This document shows positions 6,841 through 13,596 of a DNA stretch of 26,268 nucleotides, piece by piece. Within the stretch, counting starts at the first letter, position 1, and each line of letters starts with the position of its first letter. The translations under genes and the position numbers were made by a program. The stretch spans positions 1 through 26,268 of the forward strand of contig CALEPU010000072.1 of NCBI GenBank assembly GCA_937913075.1, read 5' to 3'. This DNA is from an uncultured Clostridia bacterium (GTDB taxonomy: Bacteria; Bacillota; Clostridia; Christensenellales; CAG-138). The notes below the pieces were generated by a model. It had not been told where the DNA came from. It saw only the letters and a list, made by a program, of their open reading frames with translations, and searched no databases.

Positions 6841-8023
6841 GCTTATAGAAAAATACGCAAAAGGCGAGCTTGAAAACGAAAAGAGCGCCGTCATCGAGAG
6901 CGAGATAGAAAAGCACGAGGCGATAGCGGATTATATCGCCGAGCGCGATGAAAAAGAGCTTTCGGAGCTGCGCCTTAACGATGCGGAGCCCGAGACCGAA
7001 AAAACGGACGACTTCACCCGCGGCATAAAGCGGCAGATACGGAAGTCGTTTATAAAGGCGGGACTCATCACGGGGCTTGCCGCCGTTGCGGCTATGCTGT
7101 TCGTAATGTTTGCGCTGCCGGGGCTCGTGTCGAAGGCATACTACGACCCTGCAGAAAAGGTCGGCACGGATATTTATGATAACGAAGTCAACCGCCTCAC
7201 GGTCGATCTTGCGGCTTATACAGAGCTTTTCATCCCCGAGAACGTAAGGCAGACCGCAAGGGCTGAGGCCGAGGGCTACGGGAAATACACCGTTTATATC
7301 CCGCAGGAGTACAGCATTACAGGCGTGTTCCGCGATGCGGCTGGCATGATAAAAAAGAACAGGCTGACCCTTTATGACCCAAATCTTTTAAAGTTGCCCC
7401 CCGCAAATATCTTTGAGACGCACAGGGCAGGCGTCAGCGGAGAGGCGGCATACGAAAGCGGTTGGGAGTTCGATGCGGCAGAATACCTTAAAGGCTTCGG
7501 CGAAAGCGGCAAGCGCACCGTGTACGTCACGCTTGATAGACCGATGAGCTATACGGAGTTTGCCGATTGGTGCGGCAGGAACGAAGTTTCGCCCTTCTGG
7601 TGCGCGGTTTGCTCGCAGGGATCAAATCCTGTGCCATGCAGCTTCGGCTTTTTGTGCAATGCTCCCGCACCTCTCCATGGCTTGACGGGCAAGCTTGCCG
7701 ATAAATACCCCGCTCTTATCCACGACGGGCGGCAAGACTACGTCGGCGAAGGCGAGCTGCGCCTTTGCGAGGACGAAGCAAAGGCGCACCTTACCGATAT
7801 GCTGATGTATCTGGCGGACGACCCCACCGGTCTTGCTGTGCTGATGGGCGAGGATCGCGAAATGGCCGCGAGCTTCTGCGCGGATATGACCGAGGCCGCA
7901 TACAGCATTGAGGTGAACGGGTTTCAAGTGTACGGCTTCATGATCCTTTTAGATAAGGCCGAGGCCGAAAGGCTCATAAGCCTTGAAGAAGTCATCTGGC
8001 TGTTCAACGGTTCGGTACAGTAA
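6827..8023 (+). CDS. Membrane anti-sigma factor with Sigma_reg_N/C-type domains
   Basis: 398 residues; GGAGG at 6813-6817 lies 9 nt before the ATG and the gene overlaps the sigma gene by 14 bp. Residues 1-50 form a helical anti-sigma domain (YAKGELENEKSAVIESEIEKHE). It keeps one His (His30) where zinc anti-sigma domains have HxxxCxxC, but no Cys, so zinc binding is unlikely. One membrane helix lies at about 78-101. The outer part matches the layout of Sigma_reg_N (about 65-160) and Sigma_reg_C (about 225-395, from TVYVTLDRPMSYTEF to the end), domains found in Firmicutes anti-sigma factors. It should sequester the sigma factor at the membrane and release it on an external signal. The outer domain holds several Cys (in WCGRNEVSPFWCAVCS), which could respond to redox state. 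Confidence 0.85.
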   Translation: MRYSELIEKYAKGELENEKSAVIESEIEKHEAIADYIAERDEKELSELRLNDAEPETEKTDDFTRGIKRQIRKSFIKAGLITGLAAVAAMLFVMFALPGLVSKAYYDPAEKVGTDIYDNEVNRLTVDLAAYTELFIPENVRQTARAEAEGYGKYTVYIPQEYSITGVFRDAAGMIKKNRLTLYDPNLLKLPPANIFETHRAGVSGEAAYESGWEFDAAEYLKGFGESGKRTVYVTLDRPMSYTEFADWCGRNEVSPFWCAVCSQGSNPVPCSFGFLCNAPAPLHGLTGKLADKYPALIHDGRQDYVGEGELRLCEDEAKAHLTDMLMYLADDPTGLAVLMGEDREMAASFCADMTEAAYSIEVNGFQVYGFMILLDKAEAERLISLEEVIWLFNGSVQ

Positions 8024-8033
8024 TAAAACAGCA

Positions 8034-8059
8034 AAGGTCGCCCTAAGCCGGGCGACCTT
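8034..8059. terminator. Bidirectional terminator between the anti-sigma and M42 genes
   Basis: A perfect 10-bp stem, AAGGTCGCCC and GGGCGACCTT, around a 6-nt loop (TAAGCC). T-rich sequence follows on both strands. It lies between convergent genes and can serve both. Confidence 0.85.
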
Positions 8060-8079
8060 ATTATCGGGCGATTATCGTC

Positions 8080-9084
8080 TTACGCCGTCGGCAGCTCCTT
8101 CTCGCTCAAAATGGCGCATATGAGCTTGGCGGCCTCCATGCAGTCGGAGACGTCCACGGTCTCGACGGGGGAATGTATGTAGCGTGTGGCGACGGAGATG
8201 CAGCCTGCCGCAACGCCGCCGCGCGTCCTTTGGATAACGCCTCCGTCGGTGCCGCCGTAACGCAGCACCTCGGTCTGCACGCGCACTCCCGCGCGCTCGG
8301 CGGCGGAGCGCATAAAGTCGATGACGGGGTGGGTATAGACTGCCGACCTGTCCATGTATTTTACAGTCGCTCCCTTACCCAAAGCCATGGGATGAACAAA
8401 GCACTCGGGCGTGTCTCCGCTTGCGGTAACGTCAAGATTAAGGGAGAAATCGGGCTTTATGCCGTAAGCCGCTGCCTCGGCGCCCCTCAGACCCACCTCC
8501 TCCTGCGCGGTGAAAACTACGTATAGGTCGTGCTCCGTTTTAAGCTCCTTCAAAGCTTCGAGTATTATAGCGCAGCACACTCTGTCATCCAAAGCTCCGC
8601 AGGATATCCTGTTCCCCATATCCACAAAATGCGGAGCGTAGATGCAGATATCGCCGATGGAAACGTGGCTTTCCGCCTCTTCTCTCGTGGCACAGCCTAT
8701 GTCGATGAAGAAGTTTTCAAGCTTTGCATTGGCGGCGGTCAGCTTTTTATCCTCATAATAGGTGACGCCGCGCGTGCCGTTCTCAAAAACCACCTCGCGG
8801 CAAGCGGTTATCTCGCTGTCTATTCCGCCGACGGGCGCTACCCGCAGGAAGCCCTTATCGTCAATGTCGAGCACTATGAGCCCGATCTGATCCATGTGCG
8901 CGGAGAGCATAACGGACTTGCCGCTTATGCCCTTTTTGAAGCCTATGAGATTGCCCAGCGCGTCGCGCCTTATATCGTCAACGTAGGGCGCGAGCTGCTC
9001 CTGCAATACGGCGGCAGCCTTTTCCTCGCGTCCGGCAGGACCGTAGGCGCAGGCAAGCAGCTTAACTGTATCCTTAAAATCCAT
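8080..9084 (-). CDS. M42 family metallo-aminopeptidase (third gene of the triad)
   Basis: 334 residues from the ATG at 9084-9082, chosen because GGAGG sits 8 nt upstream. All M42 catalytic residues are visible: His63 and Asp65 (SAHMDQIG), bridging Asp166 (ALDDR), general base Glu195 with ligand Glu196 (QEEVGLRGA), Asp218 (LNLDVT) and His304 (RYIHS). M42 enzymes form cytoplasmic dodecameric shells (TET) that trim peptides from the N-terminus using two Zn or Co ions. The gene starts 1 nt after the stop of the preceding M42 gene. It shares the layout but clearly differs in sequence from its two neighbours, suggesting distinct specificities. Confidence 0.92.
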   Translation of the reverse strand: MDFKDTVKLLACAYGPAGREEKAAAVLQEQLAPYVDDIRRDALGNLIGFKKGISGKSVMLSAHMDQIGLIVLDIDDKGFLRVAPVGGIDSEITACREVVFENGTRGVTYYEDKKLTAANAKLENFFIDIGCATREEAESHVSIGDICIYAPHFVDMGNRISCGALDDRVCCAIILEALKELKTEHDLYVVFTAQEEVGLRGAEAAAYGIKPDFSLNLDVTASGDTPECFVHPMALGKGATVKYMDRSAVYTHPVIDFMRSAAERAGVRVQTEVLRYGGTDGGVIQRTRGGVAAGCISVATRYIHSPVETVDVSDCMEAAKLICAILSEKELPTA

Positions 9085-9085
9085 T

Positions 9086-10132
9086 TTACAGAACCTCCAT
9101 ATACTTTTTTGTTTCAAGAAAGGCTTTTGCCAGCTTATACGCCGCTTCGATATCGGCTTTTGCGGCAACGCTCGAAGCAGAGTGTATATACCTGCAAGGG
9201 ACGGAGATCCCGCCGCCTATGCAGCCGCCGACCGCCTTATGTATCATGTCGATATCGGTGCCGCCGTTAGTGCCTTGGCGGAGCTGATAGGCGACGCCCG
9301 CCTCGTTTGCCGCGGCGCGCAGAGCGTCGAGCATGGCGGGGCGGACCATAACGCCCCTGTCCATAAAGGTGAGCGCCGGTCCTCGGTTAAGCCTTGTAAC
9401 GCATTGATGCCCCTTTACATCGGGCATATCGTTCGCAGTCGTCCCTTCGAGAATTAGCGCCATATCGGGATGGATGTTCTCCGCCACAACGGAGGCGCCT
9501 CGAAGCCCGCACTCCTCCTGTACGGTAAAAACGGCATAGAGGTCGCAGTCATACGAGCCCTTCAAAAGCTCTATAAGTATGGCGCAGCCGACGCGGTCGT
9601 CCAATGCCTTGCCCGTCACGAGCCCATCGCCGAGCTCGCGGAATTCGCTGTCAAAGCAGGCGTAATCGCCCACGCTGACGTACTTTTCGGCGTCGGCCTT
9701 GTCCTTTGCGCCAATGTCGATGGTAAGCTCCCTGTGAGGGAAGCTGCGCCCGAATTCCTCGTCGCTCTGCAAATGTATTGCCTTGCAGCCAACAACGCCG
9801 GGCACGCGATCCTTGCCGATGACAACTCTGCGTCCCGGCATAACGCGCGGGTCGATGCCGGCAGGAGCGTATTTAAGCTCGCCGTTATCGAGGATCTTCG
9901 TTATCAGCATACCGACCTCGTCCATGTGAGCGCAGAAGGCTATAACGGGCGCAGTCCCGCGGCTTTCACTTCGCGGGCGCTTGTGTGCGTAAAGATTTCC
10001 CATCGTGTCCGTAAATACCTCGTCGGCAAGCGGCGAAACAAGCTCGCGTATCCGGCGGCGGACGGCGCCCTCGTCGCCCGATACGCCGCAAAGCATTGAA
10101 AGCTCGCGAAGGTTGTCTGTCAATCCCAGCAT
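9086..10132 (-). CDS. M42 family metallo-aminopeptidase (second gene of the triad)
   Basis: 348 residues from the ATG at 10132-10130, behind GGAGGG with 7 nt spacing; it overlaps the upstream M42 gene by 13 bp. Catalytic set: His69 and Asp71 (CAHMDEVG), Asp178 (ALDDR), Glu206/Glu207 (QEECGLRGA), Glu229 (LILEGT, where both other copies have Asp) and His317 (RYIHS). The Asp/Glu swap at that ligand occurs among M42 enzymes and should keep activity. Cytoplasmic peptide trimming; the overlap argues for co-production at fixed ratio with its neighbours. Confidence 0.92.
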   Translation of the reverse strand: MLGLTDNLRELSMLCGVSGDEGAVRRRIRELVSPLADEVFTDTMGNLYAHKRPRSESRGTAPVIAFCAHMDEVGMLITKILDNGELKYAPAGIDPRVMPGRRVVIGKDRVPGVVGCKAIHLQSDEEFGRSFPHRELTIDIGAKDKADAEKYVSVGDYACFDSEFRELGDGLVTGKALDDRVGCAILIELLKGSYDCDLYAVFTVQEECGLRGASVVAENIHPDMALILEGTTANDMPDVKGHQCVTRLNRGPALTFMDRGVMVRPAMLDALRAAANEAGVAYQLRQGTNGGTDIDMIHKAVGGCIGGGISVPCRYIHSASSVAAKADIEAAYKLAKAFLETKKYMEVL

Positions 10133-11184
10133 AAGCCATCCCTCCAATCCCTGTCGATATTGCAAATAAATTCCGCCAGCAGCCTGCCGCAGTTCAAAAG
10201 CGTCTCGCGGTCTATGACCTCAACATTCGTGTGCATATAGCGCACGGGCGGGGATATGAGCCCGCAGGGCACGCCGCGGCGCGAGACCTGCATATCGGTA
10301 GCGTCGGTGCCCGTCCTGCCCATGCACGGCTCAAGCTCGTACGGGATCTTTGCGGCTTCGGCGGCAGATTTAAGCCTCTTGAAGATAACGGGATGCAGAT
10401 TTGGACCGCAGGCTAATGTCAGCTTATCCATATCAAAGCCGTCGGAATGACAGTCGCACTTGCCGAAGGTCACGTCCATAACTATGCCCATATCGGGGTC
10501 GGCATGGTAGCTGCCCGTCACTGCTCCAAGACCCGTCTTCTCCTCGTTGACGCTCGCGCACATGACTACTTTGCCCATGAAACGGCGCTTTTTTAAAAGC
10601 GCAAGGCAATAGAGCTCTGCGGCGACCAGCGCCCTGTCGTCCAGCGTTTTTGATGCTATAAGGCCGTTTTTAAGCTCCAAAGGGGGCAGAGGCTCAAAGG
10701 TGACCCTGTCGCCCGGCGTTACAAGCTCGGCGACCTTATCAAAAGGCAGACCGAGATCGACCGTCAGTTCCTCCATCTTATAAGAGGCGTCGCTCGATGA
10801 AACAAGATGCGGCGGCGTTGCGCCGACCACTCCCAATAAAGCCTGCCTGCCGCAGACCAGCACGCGGCCGCCCGGCAGGGCTCTCGGATCGACGCCCGCA
10901 ACGGAGGCTATGCGCAGCATGCCGTTTTCCTCGATCCTTGTCACGATCATGCCTATCTCATCCTGATGCGCCATTATGAGCAGAGTCGGCGCATTCTCGG
11001 GCTCGATCTCGCCGGTCACGGAGGCGTATACGTTGCCGTTGACGTCTGTCGTGACCGCGGCGTCGTTGAAGCCCTCCGTATACTCGCGGAAAAGCTCCGC
11101 TACGACGCCCGCGACGCCGCTGTGCTCATAGCCCGTTACCCCCTGCGCCGTCACAAGACGGTCAAGGACCTTAACAACATCCAT
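10120..11184 (-). CDS. M42 family metallo-aminopeptidase (first gene of the triad)
   Basis: 354 residues from the ATG at 11184-11182 behind AAGGGAG. Catalytic set: His73 and Asp75 (MAHQDEIG), Asp182 (TLDDR), Glu214/Glu215 (VNEEKTGLGA), Asp237 (IVMDVT) and His318 (RYMHT). The QEE of the other two copies reads NEE here, and the post-catalytic GLRGA is GLGA, so this is the most divergent of the three. It leads an operon transcribed away from tyrS. Its leader contains a perfect 18-bp palindrome (11212-11229). Confidence 0.92.
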   Translation of the reverse strand: MDVVKVLDRLVTAQGVTGYEHSGVAGVVAELFREYTEGFNDAAVTTDVNGNVYASVTGEIEPENAPTLLIMAHQDEIGMIVTRIEENGMLRIASVAGVDPRALPGGRVLVCGRQALLGVVGATPPHLVSSSDASYKMEELTVDLGLPFDKVAELVTPGDRVTFEPLPPLELKNGLIASKTLDDRALVAAELYCLALLKKRRFMGKVVMCASVNEEKTGLGAVTGSYHADPDMGIVMDVTFGKCDCHSDGFDMDKLTLACGPNLHPVIFKRLKSAAEAAKIPYELEPCMGRTGTDATDMQVSRRGVPCGLISPPVRYMHTNVEVIDRETLLNCGRLLAEFICNIDRDWRDGLCWD

Positions 11185-11211
11185 CGGTTCTCCCTTCTGC
11201 GGGGAGGAAAA

Positions 11212-11229
11212 TTATTTCCCGGGAAATAA
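11212..11229. promoter_or_regulatory. Perfect 18-bp palindrome in the M42 leader (candidate operator)
   Basis: TTATTTCCCGGGAAATAA is its own reverse complement. The inner 16 bp, TATTTCCCGGGAAATA, recur identically at 22188-22203. The site lies about 25-42 nt downstream of the inferred M42 transcription start. A loop-less dyad is a better protein-binding site than an RNA hairpin. No regulator can be named. Confidence 0.6.
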
Positions 11230-11251
11230 CCCTCTGCGCCCGCAAGTGTTT

Positions 11252-11261
11252 TACCCGGGTA
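11252..11261. promoter_or_regulatory. Short CCCGGG dyad at the M42 transcription start
   Basis: TACCCGGGTA, a perfect 10-bp palindrome sharing CCCGGG with the longer site 36 bp away (centre to centre). It abuts the -10 box and covers the predicted start of transcription, so binding there would block the promoter. Confidence 0.35.
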
Positions 11262-11289
11262 TTATACCATACCGCGGAGCATAATGCAG
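11261..11289 (-). promoter_or_regulatory. Extended -10 promoter of the M42 operon
   Basis: Minus-strand TGGTATAAT gives a perfect -10 (11266-11261) with the TGn extension. The -35 at 17 bp (CTGCAT, 11289-11284) is poor, as often with extended -10 promoters. Transcription would begin near 11254. Confidence 0.6.
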
Positions 11290-11332
11290 TCGTTTTTAAC
11301 GAATACCATCATAAAAAGGCGAAAATTCCCCC

Positions 11333-11361
11333 TTGCAAAATCATTTTGCCTGTGCTATAAT
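11333..11361 (+). promoter_or_regulatory. Promoter of the tyrS T-box transcript
   Basis: TTGCAA (11333-11338), 17 bp, TATAAT (11356-11361) with a TGC extension. Transcription should begin near 11368, just before the T-box leader. Confidence 0.8.
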
Positions 11362-11367
11362 GCGCTC

Positions 11368-11625
11368 AATATTTGCGAAGATGGGGGCAAGTAGCCCTGC
11401 AAACCGTTTAAAGAGAGCGTCCGGCAGGTGTGAGGGCGCAGCGGCACAGGCGTGAATACTCCCCGGAGCACCCGACCGAAAGGGCGTGCAGACCTTGCAT
11501 GCAACAGTAGGCTCGGGCGGGTAAGCCCGTTACAGCAGCCGATGAGGGGGCGTATGCCCTAAATCGGGGTGGTACCGCGGTGAAGATCGTCCCCGTTCCT
11601 TTATGGAGCGGGGGCTTTAATTTTC
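11368..11625 (+). promoter_or_regulatory. Tyrosine T-box riboswitch
   Basis: The conserved T-box GGGTGGTACCGCGG lies at 11567-11580, with TGGT able to pair with the uncharged tRNA acceptor end. An AG-rich box (AGAGAG, 11412-11417) and stem I lie upstream. In the lower stem I, GTGAATACTCC offers TAC (11457-11459), a Tyr codon, as specifier; the downstream gene is tyrS, which agrees. The competing terminator pairs CCCCG-TT-CC (11591-11599) with GG-AG-CGGGG (11605-11613), followed by a T-rich tract to 11624. Uncharged tRNA-Tyr should stabilise the antiterminator and switch tyrS on. Confidence 0.92.
11591..11624 (+). terminator. T-box regulated terminator
   Basis: Stem CCCCG..CC / GG..CGGGG followed by CTTTAATTTT. 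It is the off-state of the tyrosine T-box, about 25 bp before the tyrS start. Confidence 0.85.
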
Positions 11626-11649
11626 AAATGAACGAAAGGAGCTTATACT

Positions 11650-12864
11650 ATGGGCATTTATGAGGAGCTGCAAGCGCGTGGGCTTATAGCTCAGGTCACA
11701 AACGAGGAGGAGGTAAAAAGGCTCGTCAATGCGGGCGAGGCAAAGTTTTACATCGGCTTTGACTGCACTGCGGACAGCCTGACCGCGGGGCATTTTATGG
11801 CGCTCACTTTAATGAAGCGCCTGCAAATGGCGGGCAATAAGCCCGTGGCGCTCATTGGCGGCGGCACCACGATGATAGGCGATCCCTCGGGCAGGACCGA
11901 TATGCGTAAGATGCTTACCAAGGAGGACATAGATCACAACGCCGAGTGCTTCAAAAAGCAGATGGAGCGTTTCATAGAGTTTGGCGAGGGCAAGGCGCAG
12001 ATGGTAAACAATGCCGACTGGCTGATGAAGCTCAACTATATAGAGCTTCTTCGTGAGGTCGGCGCCTGCTTCTCCGTCAATAATATGCTGAGGGCTGAGT
12101 GCTATAAGCAGCGTATGGAGAAGGGTCTTTCCTTCCTTGAATTCAACTACATGATAATGCAGTCCTACGATTTCTACTATCTTTTTAAGAATTACGGCTG
12201 CAATCTGGAATTCGGCGGCGACGATCAGTGGTCCAATATGCTCGGCGGTACGGAGCTTATAAGAAGGAAGCTCGGCAAGGACGCGCATGCGATGACGATA
12301 ACCCTGCTGACCGATTCGCAGGGCAAAAAGATGGGCAAGACGGCGGGCAACGCCGTTTGGCTCGACCCCAACAAGACGAGCCCCTTCGATTTCTATCAGT
12401 ATTGGCGCAATGTGGGCGACGCAGACGTTATGAAGTGCATCCGCATGCTGACCTTCATCCCCATAGATGAGATAGAGGAGATCGCAAAGTGGGAAGACTC
12501 CCGCATCAACGAGAAGAAGGAGCTTTTAGCTTACGAGCTGACTGCTCTCGTTCACGGCAAGGAGGAGGCCGATAAGGCGCAGACCGCGGCAAGAGCGCTC
12601 TTTGCGGGCGGCGGCGACGACAGCAATATGCCTACCACCGAGCTTGCCGTTCCCGACGAGGGCATGAATGTGATAGACCTGCTTATAGCGTGCGAGCTTG
12701 CACCCTCCAAGGGCGAGGCAAGGCGCCTAATTCAGCAGGGCGGCGTCTCCGTAGACGGCGAGAAGGTAACGGACATTGGCTTGACCGTATCGAAAGCGCA
12801 GCTTGCCGAGGGCGTTAAGATCAAAAAAGGCAAGAAGATATTCCATAAGGCGATAGCGAAATAA
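11650..12864 (+). CDS. tyrS: Tyrosine-tRNA ligase
   Basis: 404 residues; AAAGGAG lies 9 nt before the ATG. The class I HIGH-type signature is in DCTADSLTAGHFMAL (TAGH at 45-48), followed by IGGGTTMIGDPSGR. The second signature is KMGKT at 227-231, in place of KMSKS as in many TyrS. FGGDDQWSNM is the conserved tRNA synthetase substrate loop. Residues about 337-404 are an S4 RNA-binding domain (SKGEARRLIQQGGVSVDGEK). It charges tRNA-Tyr in the cytoplasm. Expression is controlled by the T-box leader. The length is that of a complete bacterial TyrS. Confidence 0.97.
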   Translation: MGIYEELQARGLIAQVTNEEEVKRLVNAGEAKFYIGFDCTADSLTAGHFMALTLMKRLQMAGNKPVALIGGGTTMIGDPSGRTDMRKMLTKEDIDHNAECFKKQMERFIEFGEGKAQMVNNADWLMKLNYIELLREVGACFSVNNMLRAECYKQRMEKGLSFLEFNYMIMQSYDFYYLFKNYGCNLEFGGDDQWSNMLGGTELIRRKLGKDAHAMTITLLTDSQGKKMGKTAGNAVWLDPNKTSPFDFYQYWRNVGDADVMKCIRMLTFIPIDEIEEIAKWEDSRINEKKELLAYELTALVHGKEEADKAQTAARALFAGGGDDSNMPTTELAVPDEGMNVIDLLIACELAPSKGEARRLIQQGGVSVDGEKVTDIGLTVSKAQLAEGVKIKKGKKIFHKAIAK

Positions 12865-12877
12865 TTGTTTTACAAAT

Positions 12878-12907
12878 GCAAAAACCGCCCGCGAGGGTGG
12901 TTTTTGC
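12878..12907. terminator. Terminator after tyrS
   Basis: A 13-bp stem, GCAAAAACCGCCC with GGGTGGTTTTTGC (one G-T pair), around a GCGA tetraloop. The T-run of the right arm supplies the U-tract. Confidence 0.8.
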
Positions 12908-13001
12908 GCTGCGGCGGAGCATTTGGGCTCGAGCTCCCGTATATGCACATCCGGCTATGACCGCTCCCGCTCGGCCTTTTATAGGAAGTATAGACCTCCT
13001 T

Positions 13002-13031
13002 TTCGGCAGAGACCGGTCTACAACTGCCGAA
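13002..13031. repeat. Nested inverted repeat upstream of the V-ATPase promoter
   Basis: Outer arms TTCGGCAG (13002-13009) and CTGCCGAA (13024-13031) enclose a perfect 10-bp palindrome, AGACCGGTCT (13010-13019). A related GGTTTACAACGGCAGACC follows from 13041. About 135 bp upstream of the -35; role unknown. Confidence 0.45.
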
Positions 13032-13162
13032 CATGGCTGCGGTTTACAACGGCAGACCAAGCTTATCAAGCCCCGAGAGCATAAAATTTTCACCGAAATA
13101 AGCCTGTACTCGGACAATTATATTCTTTTACCCAAACTTTACGTAATGCACAGTAATTTTGC

Positions 13163-13191
13163 TTGAAATAGGGGCGCGTGTCTGTTAAAAT
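13163..13191 (+). promoter_or_regulatory. Promoter of the V-type ATPase operon
   Basis: TTGAAA (13163-13168), 17 bp, TAAAAT (13186-13191) with TGT before the -10. Transcription would begin near 13198, giving an about 90-nt leader rich in GCCGC/GCGGC stretches that can fold. Confidence 0.7.
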
Positions 13192-13287
13192 AATATAGTA
13201 TAAATAATTGCCGCAGGCGGCATGCTGAGCGTACCGCCGCGGGTCAGCGCCGGTAATGGCTATTATATATGTAGAAAGAGGACCAAA

Positions 13288-13596
13288 ATGCCAACTGTTA
13301 TTGAGCGTATTGCCGCTGCCGAAGCGGATGCCGAGGTTATAAAACGCAACGCTGCCGAGGCTGCGAGGGTCGCCTGTGCCGACGCAGAGGAGGAGGCCGC
13401 AAGCTCTCTGCACATAGCAAGGGAGGAGGCCAAGGCGGAGCTGGCGCTTGCCGCAAAGATGGCGGAGGGCGAGGCTAAAAGCCGTGCGAGCCTTTTGACC
13501 GCCGAGCGCGAGGCGCAGGCGGACGCCGTTATAGTCGAGGCGAATAAGCGCATCGGCAAGGCGGTCGACCGCATTGTGGAAAGGATAACCAAATGA
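13288..13596 (+). CDS. ntpF: V-type ATPase subunit G/H (peripheral stalk)
   Basis: 102 residues from the ATG at 13288, 6 nt behind AGAGGA; an in-frame ATG at 13222 has no ribosome site. The protein is an Ala/Glu-rich helix (AAEADAEVIKRNAAEAARVA) ending IGKAVDRIVERITK, the pattern of the NtpF/AhaH stalk subunit, which pairs with subunit E in the peripheral stalk. It is the first gene of the operon, as in Enterococcus hirae. The stop overlaps the start of the next gene (ATGA). Confidence 0.85.
   Translation: MPTVIERIAAAEADAEVIKRNAAEAARVACADAEEEAASSLHIAREEAKAELALAAKMAEGEAKSRASLLTAEREAQADAVIVEANKRIGKAVDRIVERITK

Larger units (their letters stand above)
11185..11649. other. Divergent regulatory region between the M42 operon and tyrS
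   Basis: A 465-bp region without a protein gene. On the minus strand it holds the M42 promoter, a CCCGGG dyad and the 18-bp palindrome; on the plus strand, the tyrS promoter, T-box leader and its terminator. Confidence 0.8.
12865..13287. other. Non-coding region before the V-ATPase operon
   Basis: A 423-bp region. It holds the tyrS terminator (12878-12907), a nested dyad at 13002-13031, an imperfect repeat of GGTYTACAAC (13015-13025 and 13042-13051), the ATPase promoter (13163-13191) and a GC-rich, self-complementary leader (about 13199-13287). Open frames here are short, overlap the terminator and have no ribosome site. Confidence 0.6.

Noticed and set aside
8530..9270. 246-codon plus-strand frame over the M42 genes
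   Set aside because: It covers the opposite strand of two clearly functional M42 genes and has no ribosome site.
12876..13166. 96-codon plus-strand frame between tyrS and the ATPase operon
   Set aside because: It starts inside the tyrS terminator hairpin, lacks a ribosome site and runs through dyad-rich sequence into the promoter.
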